Shown: positions 45,599 to 56,252, numbered from the stretch's first letter. The stretch is 63,001 bases of DNA from Rhodospirillaceae bacterium (GCA_002722775.1 PBMU01000045.1:1-63001), one strand, 5' to 3'. Made by a program: numbers and translations. Notes: generated by a model from the sequence alone, not told the origin.

Positions 45599-47041
45599 AC
45601 CCAAATCCGTAAAACTGGTTGGTGCAGGATCGATTACCCGCAACTCACGATCCGTTACCTCAATGACCGCCAGACCCCGCTGATTGGCTCCGTTAGGGAG
45701 CAGCCGAAAGATCCCGTCCACGCCAGAAAATCCCCGTGCATCCGTCAGAGCGGCGGCCCCATAATTGGGGCCTCCCTCGCCATAGGAGAGCGCCACGGCG
45801 AGGAGCATCGCGTCATAACCGAGCGACGCCAAGCGCAATGGTGGTCGACGATACACTTTCTCGAATTTCTCCTCGAATAAATATCGTGTATCAGGCGGCG
45901 GCGCGGCGTACCAGCCACCAAAAAGGGCCGGCTCGCTAGTAAGGCCGTGCGTTTCATCCCACTGGATAGCACCCAAAAGACGGACCCGCGCCGGATCGAC
46001 ATCATAGAATGCGAGCAGTGGGGCGAGGGCCATCAATTCCCGGCCCCCGGCCGGAAACAATAAAGCCTCGAACGACGGGTCCCCCAAAGTGTCGCGATTG
46101 GCCAACCGCCGCAACGCCTTCTTAGATATCTGGTCTGTCCTGCTTTCGAGCAAAGCTCTCTGGCGCACCAAGGCTGATTTTCGTGAATCGTAATTGGAAA
46201 ACTTCCGCACTAGAGCGGAATGATCCGTTTCGTCAGGATCGTAATAGGCTACCTTTGTGATTTGTTTCCCGCTTTCCTCCAACACTTTCCGTGCGGAGGC
46301 CATGGTCAATTCGCCATATTCGTTGGAGGGCAACAGGGCGCCAAAACTACCATAACCCTTGTGCGCGGCGAAGCTAATAACCCTACGGATCTGTTGGTCT
46401 GGCAAGAATCCGATGACATACACCCCGTCACCGGCAATGCTCTTGTTGTTTGAGAAACTCACAACATTCACGCCCGCCTCGAACGTAACGGAGCGTACCG
46501 CCGCGGCTGAATCCCCGAACAATGGGCCAAGAATCAGCTGGGCCCCCTCGGCCACCGCTAACCGGGCCGCGTCCTCTGCTCCTTCGGGCGTGCCCTTAGT
46601 GTCGAAGATCAGAACCTGTAGATCATCATCCGCGACTTCGAACAGCGCGAGTTGAGCCGAATCTAACAACGCCCGACCCGTTTGCGCATCGCGCCCAGAC
46701 AGCGGCAAAAGCAACGCTATCCGCCGTTCGGCCGGCGGGTCCACGGTTGTTTCCCGATCACGTGTGATTGCCACCAGGTCAATTTTTTCCGGCGGGGGTG
46801 TGGGTCGTTTGGTCACCGGAGCAGAACCGGCAGGCGGTGTCGCAGATTCCGGTGTGCTTTCAGCCAGTTTCATCCTGGCGGGTGCGGGTGATGCGGCGTC
46901 GGCGTGATCAAAATTAGTCGGAGTGGTCTGACACCCCGCAAGTAAAATCAAAGCGGCGCAATGAAAGACTACGACAACACTGGTCAGAACCTTGGTCCCT
47001 TTAACTCCATAAATGGTCCCTGGCGACGTTATGGCGCTCAC
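45593..47041 (-). CDS. Penicillin-binding protein activator, LppC/LpoA family lipoprotein
   Basis: Predicted outer-membrane lipoprotein whose E. coli relative LpoA activates the peptidoglycan synthase PBP1A. From the GTG at 47041 it has 482 residues; this start has GGAG about 6 bases upstream, whereas the first possible TTG at 47080 has none. The lipobox is LAGC with C37, then a Pro/Ala-rich linker, then a periplasmic-binding-protein-like fold (IALLLPLSGRDAQTGRALLDSAQLALFE near residue 100). The N-terminal TPR domain of enteric LpoA is missing, as in other alphaproteobacterial members. Function as an activator is inferred from the family. Confidence 0.87.
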   Translation of the reverse strand: MSAITSPGTIYGVKGTKVLTSVVVVFHCAALILLAGCQTTPTNFDHADAASPAPARMKLAESTPESATPPAGSAPVTKRPTPPPEKIDLVAITRDRETTVDPPAERRIALLLPLSGRDAQTGRALLDSAQLALFEVADDDLQVLIFDTKGTPEGAEDAARLAVAEGAQLILGPLFGDSAAAVRSVTFEAGVNVVSFSNNKSIAGDGVYVIGFLPDQQIRRVISFAAHKGYGSFGALLPSNEYGELTMASARKVLEESGKQITKVAYYDPDETDHSALVRKFSNYDSRKSALVRQRALLESRTDQISKKALRRLANRDTLGDPSFEALLFPAGGRELMALAPLLAFYDVDPARVRLLGAIQWDETHGLTSEPALFGGWYAAPPPDTRYLFEEKFEKVYRRPPLRLASLGYDAMLLAVALSYGEGGPNYGAAALTDARGFSGVDGIFRLLPNGANQRGLAVIEVTDRELRVIDPAPTSFTDLGL

Positions 47042-47339
47042 TTTAATCTCCACCCACCGTTTTGGGGCAACACCGATCAAGCTGACGGCGCCACTAAACT
47101 AGGCCAAAATGACTAGACTATGGCAAGCACCGATCTCGCATTTTTTGATATTTTTAAGTCGGCGCTGCCACGAAAAACAGTTAGAAAAGAGGTTTTTTAG
47201 CCCTCCATTGTCCCAATGCATCAGCAGATATTCCTTCCCGCGACTTCGCGGTGGTGTACCGGCGGTTTCCAACCCATATTGGTAACACGTGGACCGGTGG
47301 TAGTCGGGTCCCATGTTGAGGGCTCGAGGGGGGGCTTGA
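47042..47339. other. Divergent intergenic region between the LppC-like and BON lipoprotein genes
   Basis: About 298 bases with no credible gene. A tight palindrome, CCGCG-ACTT-CGCGG (47238-47251), lies roughly 90 bases upstream of the BON gene and 200 upstream of the LppC-like gene. No clear -35/-10 pair was found. Confidence 0.5.
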
Positions 47340-47948
47340 ATGAAATTGAGGCTTGGTAGGCAAATCCAGAGCGCTACAATGATTGGGGTGATACTGTTTG
47401 GGCTTCTGCATCTTGCGGCGTGCAGCCCAACCGGTGCCCTGCTCAGCGCCGGTGCTGGAGTGGCTAACGCGAACCAAACCGAGAAGGGCCTGCGGTCCAC
47501 AGCGACAGATTTGCGGATACACGCCGAGATAAATCATTACCTGTTCCAGAAGGACTTTGATCTATTCGGCGCGGTTTCCATAGCAGTCGAACAAGGCCGC
47601 GTTCTGCTAACGGGATCGGTCGCCACTCCCAAGCACCGAATTACTGCAACTCGCCTCTCCTGGCAGGCCGAAGGTGTCCGCGAGGTTCTCAACGAGATTC
47701 AGATCAAGAACAACGTCGGCATAACCGACAAGGCACGTGATGTGTTGATCAACCGACGTCTTCAGAGCCAACTTCTTCTCGACAAAAATATCCGCTCCAT
47801 CAATTTCAGTACCGATGCGGTGAATGCGGTGGTCTACTTGTTTGGTATCGCAAGGGATCAGGCCGAGCTTGACCGGGTTATCAACCACGCCCGCAATATC
47901 CAATATGTGTCGAGAGTGGTGAATTACGTAACGATTGCGAACCGATAA
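47340..47948 (+). CDS. BON-domain lipoprotein, DolP/YraP-like
   Basis: A 202-residue predicted lipoprotein with lipobox LAAC, C28, and two BON domains (about residues 57-125 and 135-202), each with the pattern of a helix, a VEQGRVLLTGSV-type strand pair and a helix. E. coli DolP has the same architecture and supports outer-membrane integrity. It is divergent from the LppC-like gene, echoing the lpoA-dolP neighbourhood of enteric bacteria. The stop overlaps the next ATG by one base (TAATG). Confidence 0.88.
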   Translation: MKLRLGRQIQSATMIGVILFGLLHLAACSPTGALLSAGAGVANANQTEKGLRSTATDLRIHAEINHYLFQKDFDLFGAVSIAVEQGRVLLTGSVATPKHRITATRLSWQAEGVREVLNEIQIKNNVGITDKARDVLINRRLQSQLLLDKNIRSINFSTDAVNAVVYLFGIARDQAELDRVINHARNIQYVSRVVNYVTIANR

Positions 47949-48790
47949 TGGCTGAGGGTTTTCTGCCAGAGGAAAAAATCCGGGCCGCTGCTAAGCTCGG
48001 TGATAGCCCGATCGATATCGCTGCCGTGGCCCTCGCATTCGCAGCCCTCGACCACCCCCGAGCGCCGCTCGAACATTATATCAAATCCATAGCAATGATC
48101 GCGGAGGCGGTTGATGCACGCGTAAACGTGCTTGGAGGCCGACCTTTGAGTGAAAACTTGGCCGCCAGCCTTGGCCGAGCAATAGCCGGTGACCTCGGCT
48201 ATAAGGGCGATGCAGCAACCTACGACGATCTGCAAAACGCGAACCTGATTCGCGTTATCGATCGCCGAAAGGGGCTACCCGTTACATTGGGGATCCTTTA
48301 CATCCATGCAGCTCGCGCCCAGGGTTGGCGGGCGGAAGGCCTAAACTTTCCGAATCATTTCCTAATTCGGGTTTGGATTCATGGGCGCGCCGCCGTCCTT
48401 GATCCATTTAACAATGGCCGACTGATCCAAGCAGAAGCGCTCCACGATTTGGTCCAACAGATAACCAGGGGCCAAAGTGATCTTTCGCCCGGGGCCACCC
48501 AAGCAGTAACGGACCGTCACGTGGTTTTGCGGCTCCAAAACAACATTAAGCTGCGCCTTCTCCAGAATGAAAAGTTTGATGGGGCCCTGAAGGTCTTGGC
48601 GCGAATGCTGCTGCTTGCACCCGACCATAAACAACTAGTCCAGGAAGCAGGAGTGGTGAACGCCCGGTTAGGGAACCTTAGGGCTGCGGTCTCACTATTA
48701 CGCGACTATTTAGGTAGTGACGCGGGTAGCCCGACGGACCGTCGTGAGACGGCGCGGCTTTTACAAAGCCTCGAGTTGCGGCTCAATTGA
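47948..48790 (+). CDS. SirB1/transglutaminase-like protein with TPR-like C-terminus
   Basis: A 280-residue protein of the SirB1 (YchA) family. The core motif, [22 protein letters not shown] followed by [11 protein letters not shown], is near residues 100-140 and resembles a transglutaminase-like fold; the usual catalytic cysteine is not evident, so enzyme activity is uncertain. The C-terminal 80 residues are helical with TPR-like character. There is no signal peptide. It is translationally linked to the BON lipoprotein gene. Confidence 0.82.
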   Translation: MAEGFLPEEKIRAAAKLGDSPIDIAAVALAFAALDHPRAPLEHYIKSIAMIAEAVDARVNVLGGRPLSENLAASLGRAIAGDLGYKGDAATYDDLQNANLIRVIDRRKGLPVTLGILYIHAARAQGWRAEGLNFPNHFLIRVWIHGRAAVLDPFNNGRLIQAEALHDLVQQITRGQSDLSPGATQAVTDRHVVLRLQNNIKLRLLQNEKFDGALKVLARMLLLAPDHKQLVQEAGVVNARLGNLRAAVSLLRDYLGSDAGSPTDRRETARLLQSLELRLN

Positions 48791-48902
48791 TTCGCAAGGA
48801 CCCGTTGTTTTGCTGGCTGTGAGGTTGAATAAGGTCCGCCTGGCGGGCATGATCGCGGCGCATTCGCCGCCTCGGCGCGTATCATTCCCGGAGAACTTCA
48901 AG

Positions 48903-49844
48903 ATGGGCATTAACGTCGCCATCCAGATGGACCCTATGGAACCGCTTGACATCGACGCAGACAGCAGTTTTGCCCTAGCTATGGAAGCACAAATACGGGG
49001 GCACACCCTGTTCCATTACCTGCCGCAAAACCTTTCCTTAAAGGATCGTCTCGTTACAGCTAAGGCGCGACCCCTGTCTGTTCGGCGGGTTCGTGGAGAC
49101 CACTTCGAGATGGGGAAAGAGACGACCATCGACCTCGCCGGCGACGCTGATGTTGTGCTCATGCGCCAGGATCCACCCTTTGACATGTCCTACATCACTG
49201 CCACGCATGTGCTTGAGCACATCCATCCTGCCACTTTGGTAGTAAACGATCCGGGCCACGTCAGAAATGCACCCGAGAAGCTTTTTATAACCCATTTTGA
49301 CGGCCTAATGCCGCCGACCTTGATTACCAATGATGAGCGCGAGATCCATGCTTTTCGGGCAGAATACCATGATATCATCATAAAGCCGTTGTTTGGCAAT
49401 GGGGGCGTCGGCGTTTTCCATATCAGACCTGGTGACGAGAACCTGAGCTCATTGCTGGAAATGTTCAGTGATTTTTATCGTGAGCCAATCATCGCCCAGC
49501 GCTATCTTCCAGAGGTGCGCCAAGGCGACAAGCGGGTGATACTAGTGGACGGCAAAGCGGTGGGGGCGATCAATCGGGTGCCCGCCCAGGGAGAAGCGCG
49601 CTCGAACATGCATGTCGGCGGCACTCCCTTAAAATGCAAAATGACCCGAAGGGACCACGAGATCTGCGAGACCATTGGCCCCGCCTTGGCCGACCGCGGG
49701 CTCATTTTCGTTGGCATAGACGTAATTGGCAACTACCTGACGGAAATCAACGTAACCTCGCCCACTGGCATCCAGGAACTTGGTCGTTTCGACGAGATTA
49801 ATGTTGAGGCCATGATCTGGGATGCGATCGAAAGCCGCCTTTAG
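48903..49844 (+). CDS. gshB: Glutathione synthetase
   Basis: ATP-grasp ligase joining gamma-glutamylcysteine and glycine. The 313-residue protein starts at the ATG at 48903 (VAIQMDPME family start), with GGAG 11 bases upstream; in-frame extensions to 48717 overlap the previous gene and lack homology-like sequence. ATP-grasp landmarks are [14 protein letters not shown] near residue 160, [14 protein letters not shown] near 200, and the glycine-rich [10 protein letters not shown] near 290. Its product could support the 1-Cys-like peroxiredoxin at 2.3 kb. Confidence 0.96.
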   Translation: MGINVAIQMDPMEPLDIDADSSFALAMEAQIRGHTLFHYLPQNLSLKDRLVTAKARPLSVRRVRGDHFEMGKETTIDLAGDADVVLMRQDPPFDMSYITATHVLEHIHPATLVVNDPGHVRNAPEKLFITHFDGLMPPTLITNDEREIHAFRAEYHDIIIKPLFGNGGVGVFHIRPGDENLSSLLEMFSDFYREPIIAQRYLPEVRQGDKRVILVDGKAVGAINRVPAQGEARSNMHVGGTPLKCKMTRRDHEICETIGPALADRGLIFVGIDVIGNYLTEINVTSPTGIQELGRFDEINVEAMIWDAIESRL

Positions 49845-50137
49845 CTTGGACCGCGGGTTGGTCTCAGCCCAGACTCTCATGGGCCAGCGAGCTCAGCAAA
49901 TGTCAATTTATCCCGGCGCCTGGGAGATTTAGATTCTTCCGGATTCATTTTTGGTAACGGGTGAGCAATGACTATCTAGTTATTTCTAAAAATATATGAG
50001 GCGGGGCCTGCGGACCAACGTAATTGGCAGCTGAGCGTCCACCTTTGTTGTAACGAAGTGGAAAATTCTCCCTCCTGCCCTGCTTCAGCGTCTTTAGGGG
50101 CTTGACAAGGCCTGAAACTAAAATCAAGGAAACCTGA
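49845..50137. other. Intergenic region between convergent gshB and hinT
   Basis: About 290 bases. No gene, tRNA or strong hairpin with a T-run was found; the part around 49940-50000 is AT-rich. Confidence 0.5.
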
Positions 50138-50506
50138 TTAGTCTCTGGACGGCGACAGCATACGCCCCATCGGCCGGCCACCGAGTACATGCATGTGAAA
50201 ATGCGGCACTTCCTGGATCCCGTCCGGCCCATTGTTCGAAATGGTGCGAAAGCCCCCCCTCGCCAGGCCGGTAATCTGCACCACCTCGCCTATAGCACTG
50301 ATGAAGGCCGCGTGCTCCTCCTGGGTGCCTTGGGCAATGAATTCCGCCATGGTTGCGTAGGCGCTTTTGGGAATCACAAGTACGTGGACGGGAGCTTGGG
50401 GATGAATGTCGTGAAAGGCTAGCGCGTGTTCATTCTCGAACACTGTTTTGTTTGGGATTTCGCCACGCAAGATCTGAGCGAAAACATTGTCCTTGTCATA
50501 GGTCAT
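50138..50506 (-). CDS. hinT: Histidine triad (HIT) nucleotide-binding protein
   Basis: Purine nucleoside phosphoramidase of the HINT branch. The 122-residue protein has the active-site triad H102-F-H104-M-H106 (PHFHMHVLGG) and the ARILRGEIP-type start (FAQILRGEIPNKTVFE). It follows hisE by 3 bases; hinT at the end of the his operon is a recurring alphaproteobacterial arrangement. Confidence 0.96.
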   Translation of the reverse strand: MTYDKDNVFAQILRGEIPNKTVFENEHALAFHDIHPQAPVHVLVIPKSAYATMAEFIAQGTQEEHAAFISAIGEVVQITGLARGGFRTISNNGPDGIQEVPHFHMHVLGGRPMGRMLSPSRD

Positions 50507-50509
50507 GCG

Positions 50510-50848
50510 TTATCTCCCCTTGGGATCATTGCTGACACCGCGGCGCGACCGCTCCTCAAAGCCAGAAACCCCTGCGCGCCTTTCGAGTTTGCGCCAGACG
50601 TCGCCCGGATCGACCCCCGTAGCCGTCCACAGAACAAGCAGGTGATATAGCAGGTCAGCGCTCTCGGCCGCCACTGTCTCAGGCGTACCCGACAATGCTT
50701 CCACGACGGTCTCGGTAGCCTCTTCCCCAACCTTGCGGGCGATCGTTGGCACGCCGCGCTTAAAAAGACTGGCGGTATAGGAGATGGAGGGATCCGCTCC
50801 CTGACGGCCCGATATTGTTTGTTGGAGGATGTCTAGCGGGTGGTTCAT
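50510..50848 (-). CDS. hisE: Phosphoribosyl-ATP diphosphatase
   Basis: Second step of histidine synthesis, hydrolysing PR-ATP to PR-AMP. The 112-residue protein is a stand-alone HisE, not fused to HisI. The MazG-like helical signature [16 protein letters not shown] and [12 protein letters not shown] is intact, with its metal-binding acidic residues. The ATG at 50848 overlaps the hisF stop (ATGA). hisI, hisD, hisG and hisC are not in this window. Confidence 0.95.
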   Translation of the reverse strand: MNHPLDILQQTISGRQGADPSISYTASLFKRGVPTIARKVGEEATETVVEALSGTPETVAAESADLLYHLLVLWTATGVDPGDVWRKLERRAGVSGFEERSRRGVSNDPKGR

Positions 50849-51609
50849 TGACAAGGCCTCACCGGTAATTTGGCCTCGGCCATGTGGGCCTTGGCGTCCG
50901 AAATGCTGAAGATACCAAAATGAAATACGGTGGCGGCGAGAACCGCTGACGCGCCTCCTTCTCGGACCCCCTCGACGAAGTGATCAAGTGTGCCCACGCC
51001 GCCGGATGCGATCACTGGTACCGAGACCGCGTCCGATATCGCCCGGGTAAGCGGAAGGTCGAAGCCCGCTTTTGTACCGTCACGGTCCATCGAGGTTAAT
51101 AGGATTTCACCGGCACCATGGTCAACCATTCGACGCGCCCACTCGACCGCGTTGAACTCTGTTTCCTGCCGCCCCCCGTGGGTAAACACTTTGAAATTTC
51201 CATCTTTCGCCCGTTTGGCGTCGATAGCGACTACGGTGCATTGGGAGCCGAACCTGGTGGCCACCTCGCGGACAAATTCGGGTCGGCTCACAGCCGCCGT
51301 GTTTATCGAGACTTTGTCCGCGCCAGCGAGCAATAGCTTACGAACGTCCTCAACTCTGCGAATACCGCCTCCAACGGTGAGCGGCATAAAACAATGTTCC
51401 GCAGTAGCGGCGACAACATCGAACAAATTGTCGCGATTATCGCTGCTGGCTGTAATGTCAAGGAAGCAGAGTTCGTCCGCGCCCTCAGCGTCGTAGACCC
51501 GTGCCTGCTCAACGGGGTCTCCGGCGTCCACTAAGTCGACAAAATTCACGCCCTTGACAACTCTACCGTCCTTTACGTCAAGACAGGGGATTATCCGAAT
51601 AGTCAGCAA
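50845..51609 (-). CDS. hisF: Imidazole glycerol phosphate synthase, cyclase subunit
   Basis: Uses ammonia from HisH to form IGP and AICAR. The 254-residue TIM barrel has D11 in IPCLDVKDG and the second catalytic aspartate near residue 130 (VVAIDAKR), with phosphate-binding loops TVGGG and ASGGVG. It overlaps hisA by 7 bases and hisE by 4. Confidence 0.98.
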   Translation of the reverse strand: MLTIRIIPCLDVKDGRVVKGVNFVDLVDAGDPVEQARVYDAEGADELCFLDITASSDNRDNLFDVVAATAEHCFMPLTVGGGIRRVEDVRKLLLAGADKVSINTAAVSRPEFVREVATRFGSQCTVVAIDAKRAKDGNFKVFTHGGRQETEFNAVEWARRMVDHGAGEILLTSMDRDGTKAGFDLPLTRAISDAVSVPVIASGGVGTLDHFVEGVREGGASAVLAATVFHFGIFSISDAKAHMAEAKLPVRPCQ

Positions 51610-52352
51610 CCCGCCGCCACCTCCAACGGTGCGTCCCGCAAGACCTTCAGACCTTCCACAAGATCAAGACGCCCGTCATACAAAGCACGCCCACAAATCA
51701 CCCCAGCAACACCAGACCGCGCCTTGGCCTTAAGCGCATGCAAGTCAGCGAGGGAACCGACACCACCGGATGCAATTACGGGAACCTCAACCGCTTCTGC
51801 GAGTCTTGCAGTGGCTTCCACATTAACGCCGCTAAGTGCGCCGTCTCGCTCGATGTCGGTAAAGATAATCGCCACCACCCCGGTATCCTCGAACCGTCTG
51901 CACAGCTCGATAGCCTCTATCGACGATATGTTAGTCCATCCCTCGGTCGCCACATAGCCATCGCGGGCATCTATGCTAACCGCGATCTTCCCCGGATATA
52001 TTTCGCACGCCTGTTTCACCAAGCCGGGATTTTGCAACGCGGCGGTCCCGAGAATGATCCGGCTTACCCCCTTGGCGAACCAGGCTTCAACCCGGTCCAT
52101 ATTCCGGATGCCCCCCCCAAGTTGGACAGGCACACCAGCACCAAGTATTGCGTCGACCGCAGACCCGTTGACCGAGCGGCCCTCGAGAGCGCCATCGAGA
52201 TCGACCACGTGTAACCAATCGCAGCCTGCGTTCGCGAAAGCGCGTGCCTGAGCCCCCGGATCATTATTGTAGATCGTCGCGGATGCCATTTCACCTTTCA
52301 GCAAGCGCACGCAATCGCCATTTTTGAGATCAATCGCCGGGAATAGGATCAC
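51603..52352 (-). CDS. hisA: ProFAR isomerase
   Basis: Converts ProFAR to PRFAR in histidine synthesis. The 249-residue TIM barrel is a paralogue of HisF, with D8 in [15 protein letters not shown] near residue 80, and a catalytic aspartate near residue 130 (SIDARDG). It overlaps hisF and follows the GNAT gene by 29 bases. Confidence 0.98.
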   Translation of the reverse strand: MILFPAIDLKNGDCVRLLKGEMASATIYNNDPGAQARAFANAGCDWLHVVDLDGALEGRSVNGSAVDAILGAGVPVQLGGGIRNMDRVEAWFAKGVSRIILGTAALQNPGLVKQACEIYPGKIAVSIDARDGYVATEGWTNISSIEAIELCRRFEDTGVVAIIFTDIERDGALSGVNVEATARLAEAVEVPVIASGGVGSLADLHALKAKARSGVAGVICGRALYDGRLDLVEGLKVLRDAPLEVAAGC

Positions 52353-52381
52353 CTTAATTCTTTGTCCTTATTCTAATCTCG

Positions 52382-52927
52382 TTAGTCCATGTTCTTAAAA
52401 TAAAAATGTCCAGCAACATCTCGATCACCTACACGAGCGTATCGTGGGTGCGATCCAAATCGTGTGTACCCTCGACTCTCATAGAGCCTAATTGCCGCGA
52501 TCTGCGTTTCTCGAACATCTAAATTAAGTACCCTGAAACCGATCCCGCGAACATGGCTCTCCGCTACTTCCATGAGTTGCGCGGACAAGCCGTGGCCACG
52601 AGCCCAGGGCGCGACGAAGTTAGTCGTTAGATTGCAAGCGAAACTCTGTGCTTCGTTATTACGGGTGGGTCTTAGAATCTGGCACGACCCCGCGATCACA
52701 CCGTCAAGACGGCCAACAATAAGATCACGTTCCGGTATAAGGATCACGCCGCGCCAATAAGCCTCCAATACATCACGCTCAGGCGGAGAGACCCAGCCGA
52801 AACCCCCACCATATCGGATCGCGGCTTCTGCCGCGTCGCAGAGATCATTTAGATCTGCGTTGGAGAGTTCATCTATCCGCCCAACCGTAATCTCCGGCCG
52901 CGCGAAGGATTCTCCATTTTTAGCCAT
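52382..52927 (-). CDS. GNAT family N-acetyltransferase in the his operon
   Basis: A 181-residue acetyltransferase of the GNAT fold. The acetyl-CoA binding motif A is seen in NFVAPWARGHGLSAQLMEVAESHVRG (R/Q-x-x-G-x-G/A type, about residues 105-130), followed by NLDVRETQIAAIRLYESRGYTRFG, the typical motif B. It sits between hisH and hisA with gaps of 10 and 29 bases, so it is cotranscribed. The same position is occupied by a GNAT gene in other Rhodospirillales, as I recall. The substrate is unknown. Confidence 0.88.
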   Translation of the reverse strand: MAKNGESFARPEITVGRIDELSNADLNDLCDAAEAAIRYGGGFGWVSPPERDVLEAYWRGVILIPERDLIVGRLDGVIAGSCQILRPTRNNEAQSFACNLTTNFVAPWARGHGLSAQLMEVAESHVRGIGFRVLNLDVRETQIAAIRLYESRGYTRFGSHPRYARVGDRDVAGHFYFKNMD

Positions 52928-52937
52928 CGCCGGCTCC

Positions 52938-53588
52938 TCAAGGCCGCCAGTCGAGGAAGTTGCGGATCAGGCGAAGGCCGTTAGCCTGGCTCTTTTCCGG
53001 ATGAAACTGCGTACCGATGAGATTATCTCGCCCGACGACGGCGGTCACAGAGCCGCCGTAATCCGTCGTCGCCAACAGCGCATCGGGGCGCTCCAGCCGC
53101 ATCTGATAGCTATGCACGAAATAAACATGGGACCCGGGCTCGATGCCATCCAGAATTGGATGCGCGTCGGATGTCGGGACAAGCTGGTTCCAGCCCATAT
53201 GCGGAACCTTGAGCGGCCGATCGTCGAATATGGGCGCAAGCGGCACGACCCTGCCACTCAACCATCCGAGTCCCGGAGTGACTGTGTGTTCGTGACCGCT
53301 CTCGGCCATCAGTTGCATCCCGACACAGATACCAAGAAATGGCTTGCCCGCCTTGGCGACCTGCTCGTCCAGCGATTCGCGCATGCCGTCCATTGACTGC
53401 AGTCCCTCCATGCATTCAGCGAAGGCTCCAACCCCTGGCAGGACAATATGCGCCGCTGTTCGTAATTCGTTGGGCTCAGCCGTTACCGTGACTGCCTGCC
53501 CGCGGTCAGACCCGGCCGCCGCCTTTCGAAACGCCTTGGCCACCGAGCGCAGATTACCTGATCCATAGTCAATGATCGCCACGGTCAT
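52938..53588 (-). CDS. hisH: Imidazole glycerol phosphate synthase, glutaminase subunit
   Basis: Class I glutamine amidotransferase that feeds ammonia to HisF. The 216-residue protein has the nucleophile elbow GICVGMQLM (cysteine near residue 88) and the catalytic histidine and glutamate in GTQFHPEKS near residue 195. It follows hisB by 7 bases. Confidence 0.98.
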   Translation of the reverse strand: MTVAIIDYGSGNLRSVAKAFRKAAAGSDRGQAVTVTAEPNELRTAAHIVLPGVGAFAECMEGLQSMDGMRESLDEQVAKAGKPFLGICVGMQLMAESGHEHTVTPGLGWLSGRVVPLAPIFDDRPLKVPHMGWNQLVPTSDAHPILDGIEPGSHVYFVHSYQMRLERPDALLATTDYGGSVTAVVGRDNLIGTQFHPEKSQANGLRLIRNFLDWRP

Positions 53589-53595
53589 TGCCAGT

Positions 53596-54213
53596 TTATG
53601 CCTCGACGTCAGTTCCGCCGAGCGATCCCTTTGTCGACGGTATGGTATCAGCGGCGCGCTGATCGATAGTAACGGCCTGTCTCAAAGCGCGGGCCAACCC
53701 CTTATAACACGATTCTATAATGTGATGGGTGTTGTCGCCATAGAGGTTTGTCACATGCAGCGTAATCCCAGCCGACTGGGCGAAGGCTTGGAACCATTCC
53801 TTAAAGAGTTCCGTGTCCATCGCGCCAAGCTTCGCCTGGGGCATGTCTACGCGCCAGACTAGATATTGGCGCCCTGAGATGTCGAGAGCAACCTCGCTCA
53901 ACGCCTCGTCCATGGGCACGCGCGCTAAGCCGTAACGGGTAATTCCCGTCCGAGCACCAAGCGCGCGCCGCACGGCCTCACCGACAACGTAGCCTGTGTC
54001 TTCGGTCGTGTGATGAAAGTCGATATGCAAATCGCCCTCGGCCTGGATTGAGAGGTCAAATAAGGAATGCCGTGATAGTTGTTCCAGCATGTGGTCGAGA
54101 AAACCTATTCCGGTCGTCACGTCATAGAGCCCTGTGCCATCGAGGTTGACGGCAGCGCAAATACGCGTCTCTTTGGTGACGCGTTTGACTGTGGCGGTGC
54201 GTGGATCGCTCAT
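53596..54213 (-). CDS. hisB: Imidazoleglycerol-phosphate dehydratase
   Basis: Manganese enzyme that dehydrates IGP to imidazole acetol phosphate. The 205-residue protein is the monofunctional form without the histidinol-phosphatase domain. Metal-binding histidine motifs are [26 protein letters not shown] and [12 protein letters not shown]. It is the first his gene of this minus-strand run and is divergent from hslV. Confidence 0.98.
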   Translation of the reverse strand: MSDPRTATVKRVTKETRICAAVNLDGTGLYDVTTGIGFLDHMLEQLSRHSLFDLSIQAEGDLHIDFHHTTEDTGYVVGEAVRRALGARTGITRYGLARVPMDEALSEVALDISGRQYLVWRVDMPQAKLGAMDTELFKEWFQAFAQSAGITLHVTNLYGDNTHHIIESCYKGLARALRQAVTIDQRAADTIPSTKGSLGGTDVEA

Positions 54214-54363
54214 TTTCGATCTTCCGTCGTTGTGGCGCGCTATTTATCAGGAACCAAACCGGCTGGCCAGTCCACCCAACGGGGTTCCTTAAACGTTTTG
54301 GCTTCCCATATCTTGACGAAGCCCAAACGACCCTGGGACCCGATGGAGAGGATGAACGGTCCA

Positions 54364-54909
54364 ATGAGCGACGACGAAGCGACTTGGCATGGCACGACAA
54401 TACTTTCCATCAGAAAGGGTGAAACCGTGGTGATCGCTGGCGACGGCCAGGTCACTCTAGGAAATACTGTGATTAAAAGTCAGGCACGAAAAGTGCGGCG
54501 GCTTTCTGGTGGGTCCGTGATTGCAGGTTTCGCTGGCGCTACAGCGGACGCTTTCACATTGTTCGAAAGACTTGAGGCCAAGCTTGAGCAACACCCGGGG
54601 CAATTAACCCGCGCTTGTGTCGAGCTCGCAAAGGACTGGCGCACAGACCGGTATCTTCGGCGGCTGGAAGCGATGATGGCGGTTGCGGATCAAAAAGTTT
54701 CGTTGATTCTTTCGGGAACAGGCGACGTGCTGGAACCGGAGGACGGCCTTATCGGAATTGGGTCCGGCGGCACTTTCGCGCTTTCGGCCGCTAGAGCGCT
54801 TATTGATCGGCGCGACATGGACGCCGAGGGAATCGCTCGACGCGCCATGGAGATTGCCGCTGGAATTTGTATTTATACCAACGAGAACATCACGATAGAG
54901 TCGCTCTAG
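54364..54909 (+). CDS. hslV: ATP-dependent protease subunit HslV
   Basis: Threonine protease of the HslUV (ClpQY) complex. The 181-residue protein begins with a short propeptide; the catalytic threonine is T11 in [12 protein letters not shown], exposed after processing. The [12 protein letters not shown] and [17 protein letters not shown] segments match the family. I use the ATG at 54364; in-frame ATGs at 54343 and 54352 would only lengthen the propeptide. hslU follows by 21 bases. Confidence 0.95.
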   Translation: MSDDEATWHGTTILSIRKGETVVIAGDGQVTLGNTVIKSQARKVRRLSGGSVIAGFAGATADAFTLFERLEAKLEQHPGQLTRACVELAKDWRTDRYLRRLEAMMAVADQKVSLILSGTGDVLEPEDGLIGIGSGGTFALSAARALIDRRDMDAEGIARRAMEIAAGICIYTNENITIESL

Positions 54910-54930
54910 GCGGCCAGACCTGGAAGAACC

Positions 54931-56238
54931 ATGACCACCTTTAGTCCCCGCGAAATCGTTTCCGAACTAGATCGCTTCATCGTCGGCCAGACCAGCGCTA
55001 AGCGTGCGGTTGCCATTGCGTTGCGCAACCGCTGGCGCCGGCAGCAGCTGGCCGAAGCAATGCGCGAGGAAGTACAGCCGAAAAACATTCTGATGATCGG
55101 ACCAACAGGCGTAGGCAAAACCGAGATAGCGCGCCGTCTTGCGCGTTTAGCCGAGGCGCCATTCATTAAAGTCGAGGCGACTAAATTTACTGAAGTTGGT
55201 TACGTCGGCCGGGACGTGGAACAGATAATCCGCGACTTGGTTGAAGTGGCCTTGACCATGGTTCGCGATCGAATCCGAAAGGAGGTCATGGCCAAAGCGG
55301 AGCTGCTTGCGGAAACAAGAGTGATCGAGGCGTTAGCGGGCGATGGTGCGCGGGAGGAAACGCGCCAAAAATTCCGTAAGATGTTGCGTGAGGGAAGTCT
55401 GGACGAGAAAGAAATCGAGATTGAGGTTTCAGAATCTGGCGGGAGCATGCCGACTTTTGAGATCCCGGGCGTACCTGGCGCACAGATGGGCATGATCAAT
55501 CTTAATGACATGTTGGGAAAGGCTTTTGGCGGACGAAGCCGACAGCGGACTATGACAGTTGCTGAATCTTACGAGGTGCTGCTAGCTGAAGAGGCTGACA
55601 AGCTGCTCGACGAAGATCGTGTGGTGCGCCAAGCAATCGATGCGGTTGAGCAAAACGGTATCGTCTTTCTTGACGAGATTGACAAGATCTGTGCCCGCTC
55701 CGAGCGCCACGGCGCGGATGTCTCGCGCGAAGGAGTGCAACGCGATCTCCTACCGCTAATTGAGGGTACCACAGTCGCAACCAAACACGGTTCGGTCCGG
55801 ACCGACTTCGTGTTATTCATCGCCTCGGGTGCGTTCCATCTGTCAAAACCGGCTGATCTACTGCCAGAATTGCAGGGTCGTCTGCCAAATCGCGTCGAGC
55901 TCCAGCCACTGAACCGCGACGACTTTCAGCGCATTCTAACCGAGCCCGAAAATAGCCTAATCAAACAGTACACGGCTCTATTGGAGACCGAGACCGTCAC
56001 TCTCGACTTCAAAGACGAAGCAGTAGATGCCTTAGCCGATCTCGCCGTCGAGGTGAACCGCAACGTCGAGAACATCGGCGCGAGACGTCTTCATACGGTG
56101 CTGGAAAAGCTTCTGGACGAGATCAGCTTCAGCGCCTCCGACCGCCCCGGGGATATGGTGGTGATAGACGCCGACTACGTACGCCGTCACGTGGGTGATC
56201 TTGCTAAGGATACAGATCTTTCGAAATTCATTCTCTGA
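54931..56238 (+). CDS. hslU: ATPase subunit HslU of the HslUV protease
   Basis: AAA+ unfoldase that feeds proteins to HslV. The 435-residue protein has Walker [10 protein letters not shown] (about residues 58-66), the pore motif GYVGRDVE, an intermediate I domain (about 110-230), Walker [12 protein letters not shown] and a sensor-2 GARRLHTV segment, and it ends in the conserved DLSKFIL C-terminus that activates HslV. Confidence 0.98.
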   Translation: MTTFSPREIVSELDRFIVGQTSAKRAVAIALRNRWRRQQLAEAMREEVQPKNILMIGPTGVGKTEIARRLARLAEAPFIKVEATKFTEVGYVGRDVEQIIRDLVEVALTMVRDRIRKEVMAKAELLAETRVIEALAGDGAREETRQKFRKMLREGSLDEKEIEIEVSESGGSMPTFEIPGVPGAQMGMINLNDMLGKAFGGRSRQRTMTVAESYEVLLAEEADKLLDEDRVVRQAIDAVEQNGIVFLDEIDKICARSERHGADVSREGVQRDLLPLIEGTTVATKHGSVRTDFVLFIASGAFHLSKPADLLPELQGRLPNRVELQPLNRDDFQRILTEPENSLIKQYTALLETETVTLDFKDEAVDALADLAVEVNRNVENIGARRLHTVLEKLLDEISFSASDRPGDMVVIDADYVRRHVGDLAKDTDLSKFIL

Positions 56239-56252
56239 TTCTGCCCCGAAAT

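Noticed and set aside
54214-54363. Possible sigma-32 promoter for hslVU
   Set aside because: GCTATTTAT and CCCATAT boxes occur, but no CTTG -35 lies at the correct distance (spacers of 10-14 instead of 17-18 or 13-14 with consensus).
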